Part shown: in pieces, positions 40,076 to 52,485 of the stretch
Numbering within the stretch: position 1 is the stretch's first letter
How the letters are laid out: every line of letters begins with the position of its first letter
From: Parus major
Taxonomy: Eukaryota > Chordata > Aves > Passeriformes > Paridae
Direction: 5' to 3'
Assembly: GCF_001522545.3 (NCBI RefSeq)
Contig: NC_031776.1
Location: 36,162,733 to 36,226,732, forward strand
DNA: 64,000 nucleotides
Notes under the pieces: generated by a model
Seen by the model: the letters and a program-made list of their open reading frames with translations, nothing else
What the model was told of the DNA's origin: nothing
Databases searched by the model: none
Translations under genes and position numbers: made by a program

Positions 40076-42458
40076 TGTCACCTCTGCTGATCACACACAT
40101 TAAAAATCAGCATTTAAACCCCAAAAGCCCTGGACAACACCACAATGTGTCAGGAAACATCAGCCACCACTGAATTCTGGCAACATTTGCCCTCAAAAAT
40201 ACAAAACACACAGAAAGCTCACGGTGACCCATGACATATTTGCAGTCAGGTTAACACTGGGTTCCTCACTGACCAACACACAGGAAACAATCGAATATTT
40301 GCATTCTAAACCCCTCAGGGCACAGAAAACCCTGCTTGACAGCCAGCCCTGAGGTGTGCAGCACTCCCAGGCCCTGCTGGAATCTGTGGTCACTGGGGAA
40401 ACCAGACAAGGTGAACCTCAGGGGCCACAGCAAGGGGAAGTGGCACGGGGAGGGAAAGAGTAAAACCAGCGTAAGTGATGTGTAAACACAGAGTATCTGC
40501 ACCCAAGGCACACCTGCAGCAACCACCACACCTGCATCATCTGACAGAGTTCCTACAAATGCACAACCAAGCAGCAGAAGCCCCAACACTGCTCCACCAC
40601 CAACAGCAACACCTCCTTTCCTCACCAGCCAGCCCCCAGCTCACCCAACCTGCGTGGATTCAGCCCGGGGAAGACACAAGACTCAAAAACCAAACACTTG
40701 GGTTTAGAAGCAAATCTGCTTTTTCTTTTTTTTTTAGACTAGAAAATGTACAGTTCCATTTCATATGCAAGTGTGCACAGAGCTTGTTGCTTGTAGATAC
40801 TGTCAGAGAAACTGAGAGTCTTTGCATTAAATTGTTAATTCTTCAAACATTGATACATTTTGCAATACACCAGTTAAATACCAAGATCTATGTGCATGCA
40901 CTAGAGATATATGCATGTACACCTTAATGTTTAACAAAGACAGCAGATCCCCCAGCCAGGGAGCGTTGGAGATACCAAAAATAGATTAAAAAGTTAAATT
41001 CTTTACCTGCCTTTGTTAAATACAGACTTTGAGATTGCCTCCCCTCCTTTCCCCAGGATTCCCGTACTCCCAGGAAGGCAGGTGGGCAGGGAGGCAGGAG
41101 CTGACCAGATTATCCCAGAACCAAAGAGAAGCACCTTAAAAAGTTCAAACCAAGCTTTAAAATGCCTTTTCCATCCTTACCAGACACGGGGGCTGAGAAA
41201 GGGAAGAACATTTTAAACAGTTTTGTTTCATTGTGCTGAACTCCCAATGCATCTCCCACAGAAGAGTCTGACTTTTCCAACCATCCCACTGCCTTCCCAA
41301 CTGCCTGGATCCTCCAAAGTGGGAATTCTGACCCCCTTCACCTGGGCCAGCCAGCCCAGCAGGTGCTACAGCAGGGAAAAGTGATCCTGGTGTTCTCACA
41401 CTGCTTGGGGACCATGCAAGGGAGCTCTGCTTTCAAGATCTGCCCTGGAACTCATGTGGGTCACCTGGAGCTTTTCAAGTAGTGTCATCTGCTTTGTCCC
41501 CATCCAGTCCCCTCCACTGCATATTGACACACCTGCACATTTTAGTATCTGCAGGTTTTATGTAGCAAAGAGTTTTTCCTCTGAAAAAACACCTCATTAG
41601 AGTTATGATTCCAGTGACACTTTCAAATGTACTTTTGTGCCTCTTCTTTGGTAAAGAATAAAAAGATACTTTTCCCTTTTTGACAGCTAAAGGTACCAAA
41701 AGGCCAGACCTGAATCAACCAGCACAGCAGAGAAGGAGAGCAGTGGGCAGGACCTGCAACATCACCCAATCCAATGATGACCACAATAAAAGAGGAAAAT
41801 CCGTTTCATTTGAAACTCTTTGGCAAATTTGTTCTGTTTGCCAACCCTGGAAAGCAAAGCTCAATCCGTGTGCCTCAATCCATTCCAGCCTCTTCCCTAA
41901 TCAAAAAATCATGTGGAAAAACAAGTAATGGGCTGAAGAGAGAGTTTGTTTGTCAGGTTGTGGAGAGCCGAGGTGTGATTGACGTTACAGCCGTACGGAC
42001 ACAGAGGGACGGCACCGGTGACACGGGGACGTGCCACAGGTTAGTACTACTGCCAACATACTGATTCAGCTTTACACTGGTCTGAGCAGATTGCAATTAA
42101 CCTAGGATTGAGGTATAAATATACACAAATATGTACAGTACACATACAGGAAAAGAGTTTTGCATTTGTAACCTTAGGAATACTGGAGAGTCGATGCCTA
42201 CGCCGGTGACTCGCTCGCTGATTTACTGGAATAACAAAGCCAACAACTTCCACTAGAGAGGGCTACAATGGATAATAAAACTCTAAATTAAAAGCTCCTT
42301 CCTCTCGCTTCATCCTCCCCACGCCCAAGGCCAGACTGTTCCGAGGGGCAGCTTGAAAAGAAGGTTGGTCACAGCTTTGAACGCGTCCTCTGAGGAAGCC
42401 GAACCAAAGTGGAGCCCAAAGTGCTCCTTTGCTCTTGTGCCTGCTCCCAATTCCTGTC

Positions 42459-42460
<2 letters not shown>

Positions 42461-42495
<35 letters not shown>
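42461..42495 (+). repeat. (TG)n microsatellite
   Basis: About 17 uninterrupted TG dinucleotides, in the proximal ARL5A 3' UTR (CA repeat in the transcript). Confidence 0.95.
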
Positions 42496-42497
<2 letters not shown>

Positions 42498-42608
42498 CTA
42501 TGTAGAAAATACAGTTGCCATCAGTTCAGCATAAATACATCCACCCCACCAATCTGCCACTGGAACAGCTCTGCTGCAGCAATGTCTGTGCAAAGAGGTC
42601 ATTAAAAA

Positions 42609-42657
42609 TCATCTGATCTTCAGCCGGGACATCATCCACTCCAGTCCTTGGCACAGC
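42609..42657 (-). CDS. ARL5A: ARL5A exon 6 (coding part), C-terminus
   Basis: Completes Gly164 and encodes [15 protein letters not shown] followed by TGA at 42611-42609. CAG acceptor at 42658-42660. Confidence 0.97.
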
Positions 42658-45600
42658 CTGGGAACACAAGAGAGAGCGTTTAGGGAGTGCAGGCACCTCT
42701 CAGGTAACTCCACAGCATCAATTTAAACTCTTCCCAAGAACTCTGTATCACTTCTGGAAACTCTTCACTCCCTGCACGGCACTTCTGAGACCTCACCACA
42801 TCATCTATGGTGAGAGAATTCAGGTCCCAGCTCTTCAACACATGAAGTTCTCTCTAATTAAGATTATTCTTAATAAACCAGATTTCAGCTTGCCCCCACC
42901 TCACCCCACCCTCATCAAGTCCAAATCATATCAAGCCTGTCTCTGTGAGGTGACACTGTGGGTCTGATGTAGAAATCTTACAAGTATCAAGATGCTGAAG
43001 TGCTGTGGCCCTGGCACAGGATGTCCAGGGCAGCTGGGGCTGCCCCTGGATCCCTGGAATGTCCCAGGCCAGGCTGGACAGGGCTTGGAGCAGCCTGGGA
43101 TGGTGGAAGGTGTTCCTGCCATGGCAGGGGTGGGATGGGATGATTTTAAGGACCTTTCCAACCCAAACCACTCTGGGATTCTGTCACCATTATGGACAGG
43201 GGAGGAATGTGTGTGATACCCAAATACCAGAATAAAACCCTGGAGTAATTCAGATTCCCCTCCCCAGGACACGAATCCCCCTTACCCCTCTCCAGTGAGA
43301 GCACAGCAGGCCTGGATGTGCCACTGGTGATCCTTAATTGAAGTCAGCTTCAGGAACTGGGATATCTCAGCTACTGTCATGCACTCCTTCACATCCTGCT
43401 TGTTAGCAAAGATCAGCAATCCTGCTTTCTTCAAATCCTGGGCAGAAAGGAGAGCAGGTAAAGACAGAGCAGCCCTTGGAGGTGAAGGATGGGACACCAG
43501 AGCAGGGAACCCAGAGCCCAAACCAACAATCCTCCAGAACAAAGTGCTGCAGGCTGACAGGAACTGCAGGAAATGCTCTGATCCAGCACACCACAGAGCC
43601 ATGGATAAGGAGTAAAAACCTCAGGACAACGTTTTGCTGTGCTCCACGAGGATCAGAGCCCTGTACCTGAGCAGCACTGACAATTTGGGGACAATGACTC
43701 CAGGGATAAGCTTATTTTACCTCAAATTGCTTGGAATTGCATCAGGGCAGGGGTGTATTATTGAAAATCTTTCCCTTGGAAAGCAAAAAGGTGTTTCCAG
43801 GAAGCCTGGCCAGCCCAGGCACTCAGCTGCCTATCAGGCACACTCCTGTTTACAAGCAGCAAAATTAATCTCCAAATAACCAACTGCTTCCAGAAAATAG
43901 CTGGAACAGAGCTGGACAACTCAATTTTGCCTTAACAGCAACTCCATGGAACCGGTTAGGAGAAAGAAAAGATTTTCAAGGAGCAAAGAAAAGCGATTTT
44001 AAATCAATATTTGACTTTCATTGCTGCTCTCTCCCAACGTCACAGCCACGTCTGGAGAGGGAGCCTGGGAACATCCTGCCGGGTAACAAAGGGCACATTC
44101 ACTTCGAGGTGGCTCCCAAATCGGCTCCATTCTGCCTGGAATTCCAGACCTTCCCCCCGGCAAAATCAGCTCCTTAACAACTTCATCTTCCTTTAGACAG
44201 TGGGAAACACAAGATGCAGGTTTTTGCAACAGCCTGGAGAGTCCAGCTCTGAAATCCTAATCATGGACAGCAGCACTGAATCCCTCTGTGCTACATTTAA
44301 CACTGCACAGCCTCACCTGCTCTATTACATTTTATTTTATTAAACATAATTTAAATTAAACATCAAAAATTTAAAAAACAAAAAACAAAACCTCCAAAAC
44401 ATGAAAATTTGGAAGATGCTATGCAAAGCCCTTGTTTTTCCTCAGAGGAAATCCATAGGCAGGCTGTGCCCTTGCTGCAGGCTCCCAAACCGTGGCTATA
44501 GGTTAAATATAGATGTAATATTTTAGGCTATAATGCCATCATTTTTATGCACATTTTTTTTTATTCTGACACTTAAATTTGGAAGCTCGGTGTCAGCTCA
44601 CACACCCTGATCCAGTTTGCATTCAGGTCATGCCACAGGTGCTGCCTGGCTTTTACATCAGCCCAGCTCAGGTTTAGACCTGACCCAGGGCTCGGGTTTA
44701 AGGAGGGTCTTTACAATTCAGCAATTTCCAGTCTGGAATTCCAAATACCCACAGAGCACTGGCTGACACAGCCACGGGCTGAAGTGCCTTCAGTTTTAGA
44801 GCTGGGTGCTCTAACACACATTGTAGAGGTTGTAAAACCTCAGGCAACCACGAAGATATCAAAAATAATCATTAAATTATTGCAGGAAACCATGGGGGTT
44901 TTAAAGGTTCTAATTCAGATATTAACGTGGATTGAGTGAAGTATAAAACCCACAGATGTCCCTGACAGGTCCCAACTGCTGCTTCACTTCTGTAATTTAG
45001 TATTAATTAACAGCTTTAGTTGGAGTTTCACAGCAGACAGTGCAGCAGGGCCGAGGCAGCTCAGGGTGTAAATCTGCTTCCCTTGGTGTGTATCAGCCAG
45101 ATAATTAAAATAAATATTAAAATAAATATCAAAGACACAGGGTGCACTCACCTCGTGTGCTAACATTTTATACAGCTCTTCTTTAGTCACAGAAATCCTC
45201 TCTCTGTCTGTGCTGTCCACCACAACTATCACAAACTGCAAAAAGGCAGAGTTATTAGGCAGAGGAACTCTGCTGTTCCCACTCCCAGCCCGTTATCCAG
45301 CGGGATCACCAGACACCATCCCTGTTCCCAAAGCTTCCCTCCAGCCCCAGCAATCCCACAGGGCTGATTCACAGCCTGGGCTGCGCTTTGGGGACAAAGG
45401 CAGCTCTGACACAACTTTTCACTTTCTGTTCTCCATTTTTCAGTGAAAAATTCATACTGAAAGCAAGAAAATTCTCAGTAATCCCAGATCTGGTTTTGTC
45501 CTTTGCTTGGTGGAACTGAGGCACCACACAGACCCCTCAAATAATTTGCTGCTGCCTTTAAATCAAAGTGCATCAGCTGTCTTTGTCTAGGTCAAGAACT

Positions 45601-48600
45601 AACATGCAAATATATGAATTTGTTATATTAAAAATAGGGATTAAAAAAGTCCTTAAGTTCCAAACTCCCAAGAAAACACTCCCAGCTTCATTTAGGCTGT
45701 AAAGAACTTCAAGGAGTCACAGCACCTCATAGGGATGAACTGGAGAACAGAGGTAACGACTGTGATAATTGTACTTAAACATACAAAATGTAATTTATAT
45801 AACAGAATAACTGTATTTAAATTGTAACTGGTAACACAGAGGAAACCTTGATTTAAAGCATTATTTTTATGAAGTTGTGTGCTTGGCATAATTTATATAT
45901 ATATGTATTTTTTTATATATATATTATACATGTTTTTATATTTTTATATGTTTTTATATTATACATATATTTTATATTTTTGTATAATATACTTTATATA
46001 TTTTATATATTATATAAAATGTACATATATATTTATATGTATTATATGTATTATATGTATTATGTATATTATATTATATTATATTAATATTTATTTTTAT
46101 GTATTTATTTGTGTATGTACACATACAGGTGTATATATCTGTATATCTATTTTATACACATATATACACATATACATATTTTATANNNNNNNNNNNNNNN
46201 NNNNNNNNNNNNNNNNNNNNNNNNNNNNNNNNNNNNNNNNNNNNNNNNNNNNNNNNNNNNNNNNNNNNNNNNNNNNNNNNNNNNNNNNNNNNNNNNNNNN
46301 NNNNNNNNNNNNNNNNNNNNNNNNNNNNNNNNNNNNNNNNNNNNNNNNNNNNNNNNNNNNNNNNNNNNNNNNNNNNNNNNNNNNNNNNNNNNNNNNNNNN
46401 NNNNNNNNNNNNNNNNNNNNNNNNNNNNNNNNNNNNNNNNNNNNNNNNNNNNNNNNNNNNNNNNNNNNNNNNNNNNNNNNNNNNNNNNNNNNNNNNNNNN
46501 NNNNNNNNNNNNNNNNNNNNNNNNNNNNNNNNNNNNNNNNNNNNNNNNNNNNNNNNNNNNNNNNNNNNNNNNNNNNNNNNNNNNNNNNNNNNNNNNNNNN
46601 NNNNNNTACTGCAACTGCAGCTCTGCAGAGTTCTGAAAACCCTTGGGAGTGTTTAAGCTGCTGATGACAGGAGTTTGTGAGTCAGAGCTGCCAACATTTG
46701 GAGGAAATCTTTGGGGCTGTCGAGCAGGTTTTGGAGGATCCACTGCAGAGAGAGTGAGCCTGGAGACAGCACAGGGGGCTGTGCAATCCCCAGAGCAAGG
46801 GAGAGTCCCAGAGCAGGAGCTGAGTGCCGAAAGGCAGCCCCAAATCCGTGGCAGAGGCGCCCCAGGGCAGCTCACCTCGGTGTTGGTGTAGTAGGTGTTC
46901 CAGGAGGAGCGCAGGGACTCCTGGCCCCCGATGTCCCACATCAGGAAGCGCGTGTTGTTCACCACGATCTCCTCCACGTTGCTGCCGATGGTGGGAGAGG
47001 TGTGAACCACCTCGTTCATGGAGCTGCACAAGGAACAGGGACAGCACAGTCACCAAATGTGACCCAGGAAACCACCCGAGGGGAATTTCCCCCTGCAAGA
47101 ACCTCTGCAAACACTCCCTGGGCAGCTGAGGTTTGATGGTGGAGGGGGCAGAAACATAAAATAAAAACAGCAATAAAAAGGATTCAGTGAAGTATGTAAC
47201 AAGCAAATTATAGAGCTGAGAGAGCACTCGTGAACAAAATGCGTTGTAATTAATTAAATCACGGAGCTGAGAGAATTTTTGCTTCAGAAGCTTTTGGGAG
47301 AACTCAGTTCTTCTTTCTCCAGGCCCATTTTTGCTCACATGGGACAGAGCAGTTGTTTTGCTTCAAGAATGTGGCTAAGCCACAGGATTTCCAAGGTTTC
47401 AGAAAAACAACTCATCCTCCAGAAACACTTCACCCTCTCCATCCCACTCTCCTTCCAGGTCACTAAAACCAGATTTTCTTCACAATGCTTTATGTCCTAA
47501 CTTCCTCCTCTTCTCCCCTCAGCACAGTCCAACACGCAACTCTTTGTTTGGAGACAAATGCAGCCATCCAATATTTCAAATATGTTGTTTAGAGATACTG
47601 AGTGTGACTTTGTCACTGAGAACACCAGTTTCACATCAAACAACCAAACGTGTGCTCTGGATTCTCCTAAAGTTCAGACTATTTAAACTCTACTGTAACA
47701 GGCAAAAAAAATTAACAGTAGCTCCAAGGCAAACCATCTGTGTTCAAAAGAATTAATTATTTTTTCTTCTGATCATCCTGATAGAGCTTTTCATTTTGTA
47801 TGAACCTTTTTGAAGTTCCAGCAGACCTTTTAGTTACAGTGACAGCAATTTGAGACTTGTAATGGTGCTGGAATATTTCCTGAAGAGGATACAGAGAGCC
47901 AAGTTGATAAAGGGATGGTGCAGAGTTGTGAGAAGCAATCCCAGTTACCCTGGGCCAGTGCAAGGAGAGCTGAGTATGAGAATGGGAGAAAAGGAAGTGT
48001 CTGGGAGAGGAAAAACGGGATCTGCAAAGATGAGGTAGCATCAAGGAGGAGTAAGGCAGAAGAAGAAGAGAGCTGGGAAAGTCCTGTGGAGTTACAGTGG
48101 GTACAAATCAAAAGGAGACATAGAGATCTGTACGAGAGGGAAAAGAAAAAACTGAAACTGCAGAAATAAGGGGAAGAACTGCAAGACATTTGTGGAGGAA
48201 GTGGATTAAAAAGCACTAAGGATGGCCTTCAGCTGTCTTTAGAACTGCAGTTCCCAGTCTTAAGAAATACCCTTCATCCTGTTTGTGTGTTTTAACATCT
48301 CTCTATAAATCACCACCACCCTCACCCTTTCACTCTCCCTGCAGAGTGGCAGGCCACGAGCAGCCAGAAATGTTTTGGAAAAGGCAAAGCAAGTTGGAAT
48401 GTGACAAACCACAACCACTTCCAGAAAGCCAATTTTAAATGTGGGATTGGAGCAGCACGGCCACATCATTTAACAGGAATTATTTCTGACTCAGGAACAT
48501 TCCTCAGCGCCACAGCACTGCACGTGGGAAAGGCCCAATCTGTCCCCAACACAAACAGACCTTGAGCTGCTTGTGCCACCAGTAGCTTCTGAGCCTGTGG

Positions 48601-51032
48601 ACAGACTGGTGTCCTCTTATCAAACTGCAGCTGAGGAACGGAGATACAAAGCTCATTTGAGCTCCATGTAAACCAGGAGCAAGGTTAATGCAAGGCAAAC
48701 ACAAATCAAGGCTGCTGTTGAAGGCAGAAGGTGCAGGACAGCACGGATTTGTCCCGGGTTTGTGCTGGTATCAGCCTTCCTCCTTCATCCCATCCCACAG
48801 ACAACACCAAACTAAGCACTGGGGACACAAGGCACGGCAGCAGAGGTGCTTTGCCACTCACAGAATGAGTTGTCTGCTGTTTAAATCTGCGGTGTGGATC
48901 AGTTTTGCAACAGCCTCCCGTGGCCAGCACTCACTACAACCATATTTTATGGGGCTGGCAAAGAGCCGAGGCCGTGACACCAAGGGCGGCTGGGAGTGTG
49001 TGCTAACAGCAGGTGATGTGATCCAAAACCCTCTGAACAAAACCTCATTCATCCAGCAGGCACAGCAGAGCCCTTTCTAAACTCCAGACACCCGCTGCCA
49101 CCTGGGAAGCTCCGAGTAAAACCACCCAGGGCCACGTACCACACCTGGAAATGCCCCGGACGTCCCCGCAGGTCCTACTTACAATTGGTACAGAATGGTC
49201 GTTTTCCCTGCATTGTCCAGGCCCACAATGATCACTTTGTGCTCTGCAATGAAAACAGCACTGGTAAGTCACAGCTGCTGGGTCTGGATCAAGGTTAGTG
49301 CCACGTTTGCCACTGGTTTCCTGAGCCAACAGTGCCCAGCTCCAGGTGCTGTGGCCAGGTGTGTTTGTGGGCCAGCCCGGGATGTTTGTGTGGGCAGGTG
49401 CTGCTCTGGGCAGGGAAAGGACTGGCAATTTCTCCCCCTCCACAGGAACCATTCCTGAGAGATTTCAGAAGGATGTTTTCCATCTCTGTCTGCCAGTGTC
49501 ATGCTGGGATCCTCTCCCAAGCTCCTACAGGGTTTTGCAGCCTGTATCAAACCCCATCTCCCCAGCCACAACTCCACTTTCCCTTCATCCAGGCAATATC
49601 TCCATGTCTTTACAAAAAACCCCAGTCAGGCTGTGATCCCTGTGCCCCCAGTGCCCTCCTTTCCTCCTGGGGAACAGATGTGCCCTCCAACACTTGACAG
49701 GACACATTCACCCAGTCTGGCCTTGGACAAGTCACCAGGTGCTCCACAACCCACCTCTGACATTTTGGAGCTCAATGCCCCCATCAGTTCCTGCTTCCCT
49801 TCAGCACCTCCTCTCCTGTGCATCACAAAAGTGACTGGGAACTCTACAACTGCTGGTGTCAAGCACATCCAAATTTACGACCTCCAGTTTGGGTGAGCAC
49901 AGCCAGCTCTCAGCTCTGTTACACAACTTTCACTTGCACAACCAAGCAGGACCAGTCACATAAAAGCTGGGGGAGAAGGGGGTTTCTCCCGTCCTTCCCC
50001 GTGCTCCTCAAGGGTGACAAAAAGCCATTAAAAACAAGCCCAAGCTGCAGACACTGAGATCAACCCCTGCCAGCAAACTACACTCACACTGATTTATCCC
50101 AGAGGACAGGGGTCAGGTAAGTGGGGGTTTCTCGGGTTTGATTTTATCAATATTGTGTGGTTTTGCAGAGTTGTCTTTTATGCCATCCAATATAAAAGTC
50201 CAGCTTCAATAACTTTGCATAACTGCACAATATTGTAAAAGTGTCTGCTTACCTGACCCCACATAACTAGGAACTTTTGTTTCAGGTGGGATGCTGCCAG
50301 CATAGTGGATGTTAGGAAATCAGTTGGAACAGAAGGTCTGAGGTGGGGCTGGATGCTACAAGACAAAAATATTTTGTTGTATTTGCGCTACTCATTAACG
50401 GGGACATAACTGGGACATTCAAGGAGCAGGTGTGAGAGTACCGAGGCTCACTCAAAATCAAATTCCAAGGGCTTCAGAAACATGGAAAGAGCATCAGCAG
50501 GTGTTTTGTAGTTAAAGTTCCAACTTTCACGAACACCTTGCTGTAAGGAGATAGGTGTTAAAAACCCCAGAGTGGTTTGGGTTGAAGAGAAATTAAGGAT
50601 CATCCAGTGCCACCCCCCTGCCACGGGCAGGGGCACCTTCCACTGTCCCGGGCTGCTGCAAGTCCCGACCTGGCCTGGGAAACTTCCAGGGATCCAGGGG
50701 CAGCCACAACTGAAGCTATAAATAACATTTACTCCATGAACGAGCCAGATATCGAGGTTTGCCACTTAAACCCACACTCTGCCGACAGCAAGACGAACCC
50801 CCCCGCCCCGCCGCGCCACGGCCGCGTTCCTGGGCACGCGTTAATAATTTAACAGGCGCCTGTCAGGAAATGAACATTCCTGTAATTAAAGGGGGGGGGA
50901 AAGGGTTTAAAGCCCCGACTTCCAGGAGCCCGTGCGGCCACCCCGGAGCGGGTGTGGGTCCCTCCCGGATCGCCCCCGGGCCTCACCCTGGTGGTTGAAG
51001 AGCCTCCATATCCTGGTGAAGAGGATCCCCAT
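42609..51032 (-). CDS. ARL5A: ADP-ribosylation factor-like GTPase 5A, complete coding sequence in six exons
   Basis: ARF-family small GTPase of the trans-Golgi, known to recruit the GARP tethering complex for endosome-to-Golgi traffic. Exons at 50987-51032, 49183-49243, 46876-47023, 45152-45235, 43286-43437 and 42609-42657 sum to 540 nt: 179 residues plus stop, the usual family length. Visible features: Gly2 for N-myristoylation (MGILFTR); P-loop GLDNAGKT at 23-30; switch I PTIGSN at 46-51; switch II WDIGGQE at 65-71; NKQD base-recognition motif at 125-128; CCAL at 157-160; C-terminus MMSRLKIR. All catalytic elements are intact. ARL5B is the closest alternative; the sequence and its position between NEB and CACNB4 favour ARL5A. 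Confidence 0.97.
43000..43195 (+). mobile_element. CR1 LINE 3'-end fragment in ARL5A intron 5
   Basis: CAGCTGGGGCTGCCCCTGGA, CCAGGCCAGGCTGGACAGGG, GGTGTTCCTGCCATGGCAGG and TTTCCAACCCAAACCACTCT, ending in GGGATTCTGT. Confidence 0.9.
43286..43437 (-). CDS. ARL5A: ARL5A exon 5, guanine-recognition motif
   Basis: A 152-nt exon starting [20 protein letters not shown], with NKQD at 125-128 and CCALTGE near its end. It stops after two bases of codon 164; GTAAGG donor. Confidence 0.97.
45152..45235 (-). CDS. ARL5A: ARL5A exon 4
   Basis: An 84-nt, phase-0 exon encoding [20 protein letters not shown] then [14 protein letters not shown] is the hydrophobic strand and turn of the ARF fold. Confidence 0.97.
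45888..46185 (+). repeat. (TA)-rich low-complexity tract ending in an assembly gap
   Basis: Nearly 300 nt of A/T-only or A/T/C/G-poor sequence (TATATATAT, TTTTTATATTT, ATTATATGT units) in ARL5A intron 3, continuing into N. Reading frames across it are meaningless. Confidence 0.95.
46186..46606. other. Assembly gap (421 N)
   Basis: Unresolved bases after the TA-rich tract, in ARL5A intron 3. Confidence 1.
46876..47023 (-). CDS. ARL5A: ARL5A exon 3, switch I and II
   Basis: A 148-nt exon, [15 protein letters not shown] to [20 protein letters not shown], ending in E85. EEIVVNN carries Val where I recall Ile in human. The flanking intron on the low side contains the (TA)-rich tract and a gap. 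Confidence 0.97.
49183..49243 (-). CDS. ARL5A: ARL5A exon 2, P-loop
   Basis: Sixty-one nucleotides completing codon 16 and encoding [26 protein letters not shown] donor. It carries the nucleotide-phosphate-binding loop. Confidence 0.97.
50565..50712 (-). mobile_element. CR1 LINE 3'-end fragment in ARL5A intron 1
   Basis: CAGAGTGGTTTGGGTTGAAG, AATTAAGGATCATCCAGTGC, GGCACCTTCCACTGTCCCGG and AACTTCCAGGGATCCAGGGG, the inverted CR1 3' end. Confidence 0.85.
50987..51032 (-). CDS. ARL5A: ARL5A exon 1 (coding part), residues 1-15 plus one base
   Basis: ATG at 51032-51030 in a GAGGATGG context; encodes [15 protein letters not shown] and the first base of codon 16 before a GTGAGG donor. The 5' UTR continues upward into GC-rich sequence and a gap. 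Confidence 0.97.
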
Positions 51033-51100
51033 CCTCGGCCGGGCGCTCCGGGCCTCGCCGGCCGCGGCTCTGCGGGGCCGCGGGCGCTCAGGGCCCGGCG

Positions 51101-51535
51101 NNNNNNNNNNNNNNNNNNNNNNNNNNNNNNNNNNNNNNNNNNNNNNNNNNNNNNNNNNNNNNNNNNNNNNNNNNNNNNNNNNNNNNNNNNNNNNNNNNNN
51201 NNNNNNNNNNNNNNNNNNNNNNNNNNNNNNNNNNNNNNNNNNNNNNNNNNNNNNNNNNNNNNNNNNNNNNNNNNNNNNNNNNNNNNNNNNNNNNNNNNNN
51301 NNNNNNNNNNNNNNNNNNNNNNNNNNNNNNNNNNNNNNNNNNNNNNNNNNNNNNNNNNNNNNNNNNNNNNNNNNNNNNNNNNNNNNNNNNNNNNNNNNNN
51401 NNNNNNNNNNNNNNNNNNNNNNNNNNNNNNNNNNNNNNNNNNNNNNNNNNNNNNNNNNNNNNNNNNNNNNNNNNNNNNNNNNNNNNNNNNNNNNNNNNNN
51501 NNNNNNNNNNNNNNNNNNNNNNNNNNNNNNNNNNN
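51101..51535. other. Assembly gap (435 N)
   Basis: Unresolved bases in the ARL5A CpG island, typical of GC-rich drop-out. Confidence 1.
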
Positions 51536-51619
51536 CGGGATCCGAACAGCACGCCGGGCTCCGGGCCGGAGGGAGCAGAGCCCGCAGCCACCGAGTGCTG
51601 TGGGCGTGAGGCAGCCCGG

Positions 51620-52080
51620 AGCCCATCCCGGACCACCCCCCTGCCACGGGCACCTCCCGCTTCACAGCTGCTCCGGTGACCGTGCCAGGGTCTCGCTGCC
51701 CTCACAGCGAGGGATTTCTCTCCAGTACCGCATCGAAATCACCCCTTCCCTTCAGGTTTAAACCGTTCCTCCATGTCCTGGCCCTCCATCCCTTGTCCCC
51801 AGTCCCCCTCCAGCTCTCCTGGAGCCCCTTCAGGCCCTGCAAGGGGCTCTGAGCTCTCCCTGGATCCTTCCCTTCTCCAGGGGAACATTCCCAGCTCTCC
51901 CTGGATCCTTCCCTTCTCCAGAGGAACATTCCCAGCTCTCCCTGGATCCTTCCCTTCTCCAGGGGAACATTCCCAGCTCTCCCTGGATCCTTCCCTTCTC
52001 CAGGGGAACATTCCCAGCTCTCCCTGGATCCTTCCCTTCTCCAGAAGAACATTCCCAGCTCTCCCAGCCTGGCTGCAGTC
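51620..52080 (-). mobile_element. CR1 LINE 3'-region fragment with internal tandem expansion
   Basis: Inverted CR1 3' UTR landmarks: CTGCCACGGGCACCTCCCGC, CACAGCGAGGGATTTCTCTC, TTTAAACCGTTCCTCCATGT, GGAGCCCCTTCAGGCCCTGC, then CCCAGCTCTCCCAGCCTGGC. The CCTTCCCTTCTCCAGG segment is tandemly multiplied. Confidence 0.85.
51854..52058 (-). repeat. Five tandem copies of a 41-bp CR1-derived unit
   Basis: CTCTCCCTGGATCCTTCCCT followed by TCTCCAGGGGAACATTCCCA recurs at 51854, 51895, 51936, 51977 and 52018 with only one- or two-base differences. The unit is CR1 sequence that occurs once in other copies, so the expansion followed insertion. Confidence 0.95.
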
Positions 52081-52384
52081 CATGAAGAAACTATGTTAAC
52101 TTTGCCCTACTAAAACTTGGTGCTCTGAGGAAAACCTGGCAATAACGTGGGTGAAGTTGCTCCCCAGCAGCTGGGGCTGAGTTTGTGTAAGGGTTGTGTT
52201 TTCGGCACTGGAATGGGCTTTATGATCCGCCCAGCGCCTTCACTGAGATAAATTCCTGTCCGAACCCTCCACTGAGTTTATATCCTCAGGTATTTGAAAA
52301 TCCCAGACAACAATTAGGTTGTGCACAGCTGTGTCCTGCCTGAGACAAGGCGTGGGGTGTTTGCCCTCTCACTTGTCCTGTCCC

Positions 52385-52485
52385 TGACAATTCCTTCCCC
52401 TTCCATGGCAGGGACACCTCCCACTGTCCCAGGCTGCTCCAAGCCCTGTCCAGCCTGGCCTTGGACACTGCCAGGGATGGGACAT
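52385..52485 (-). mobile_element. CR1 LINE remnant
   Basis: CCATGGCAGGGACACCTCCC, ACTGTCCCAGGCTGCTCCAA and CAGCCTGGCCTTGGACACTG, part of the inverted CR1 3' core. Confidence 0.8.

Larger units (their letters stand above)
35285..42608 (-). other. ARL5A: Probable ARL5A 3' UTR (extent uncertain)
   Basis: Follows the ARL5A stop codon (42611-42609) without an exon of any other gene. It is AT-rich and has a (GT)n run near 42460-42495. Minus-strand AATAAA signals occur at 39227-39232, 35488-35493 and 35292-35297. CR1 insertions are absent from about 37 to 42.6 kb, suggesting constraint. Which poly(A) signal is used cannot be told from sequence. The last 2 kb, which contain CR1 copies and a minisatellite, may instead be intergenic. 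Confidence 0.4.
50780..51620 (-). promoter_or_regulatory. ARL5A: ARL5A CpG-island promoter region (largely in a gap)
   Basis: Very GC- and CpG-rich sequence surrounds the first coding exon (e.g. GCCGCGGCTCTGCGGGGCCG at 51061-51080) and resumes after the gap. This fits a TATA-less housekeeping promoter, in contrast to NEB. The start site itself is probably within the run of N. Confidence 0.7.

Noticed and set aside
45869..46185. Tyr/Ile-rich frames in the TA tract
   Set aside because: Low-complexity microsatellite translation.
46147..47031. Long minus-strand open frame (294 codons) around ARL5A exon 3
   Set aside because: It is open only because it crosses 421 N; the real coding part is the 148-nt exon 46876-47023.
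50907..51761. Long open frames on both strands over the ARL5A promoter
   Set aside because: They cross 435 N and GC-rich sequence; only the 46-nt ARL5A exon 1 is supported.
51854..52058. Regularly spaced repeats resembling a CRISPR array
   Set aside because: Units are contiguous with no unique spacers, and the genome is vertebrate.
51702..52083. Repetitive protein frames (minus strand, GRIQGELGMF-type units)
   Set aside because: Translation of the 41-bp CR1-derived minisatellite; open in more than one frame because 41 is not a multiple of three and the unit lacks stops.
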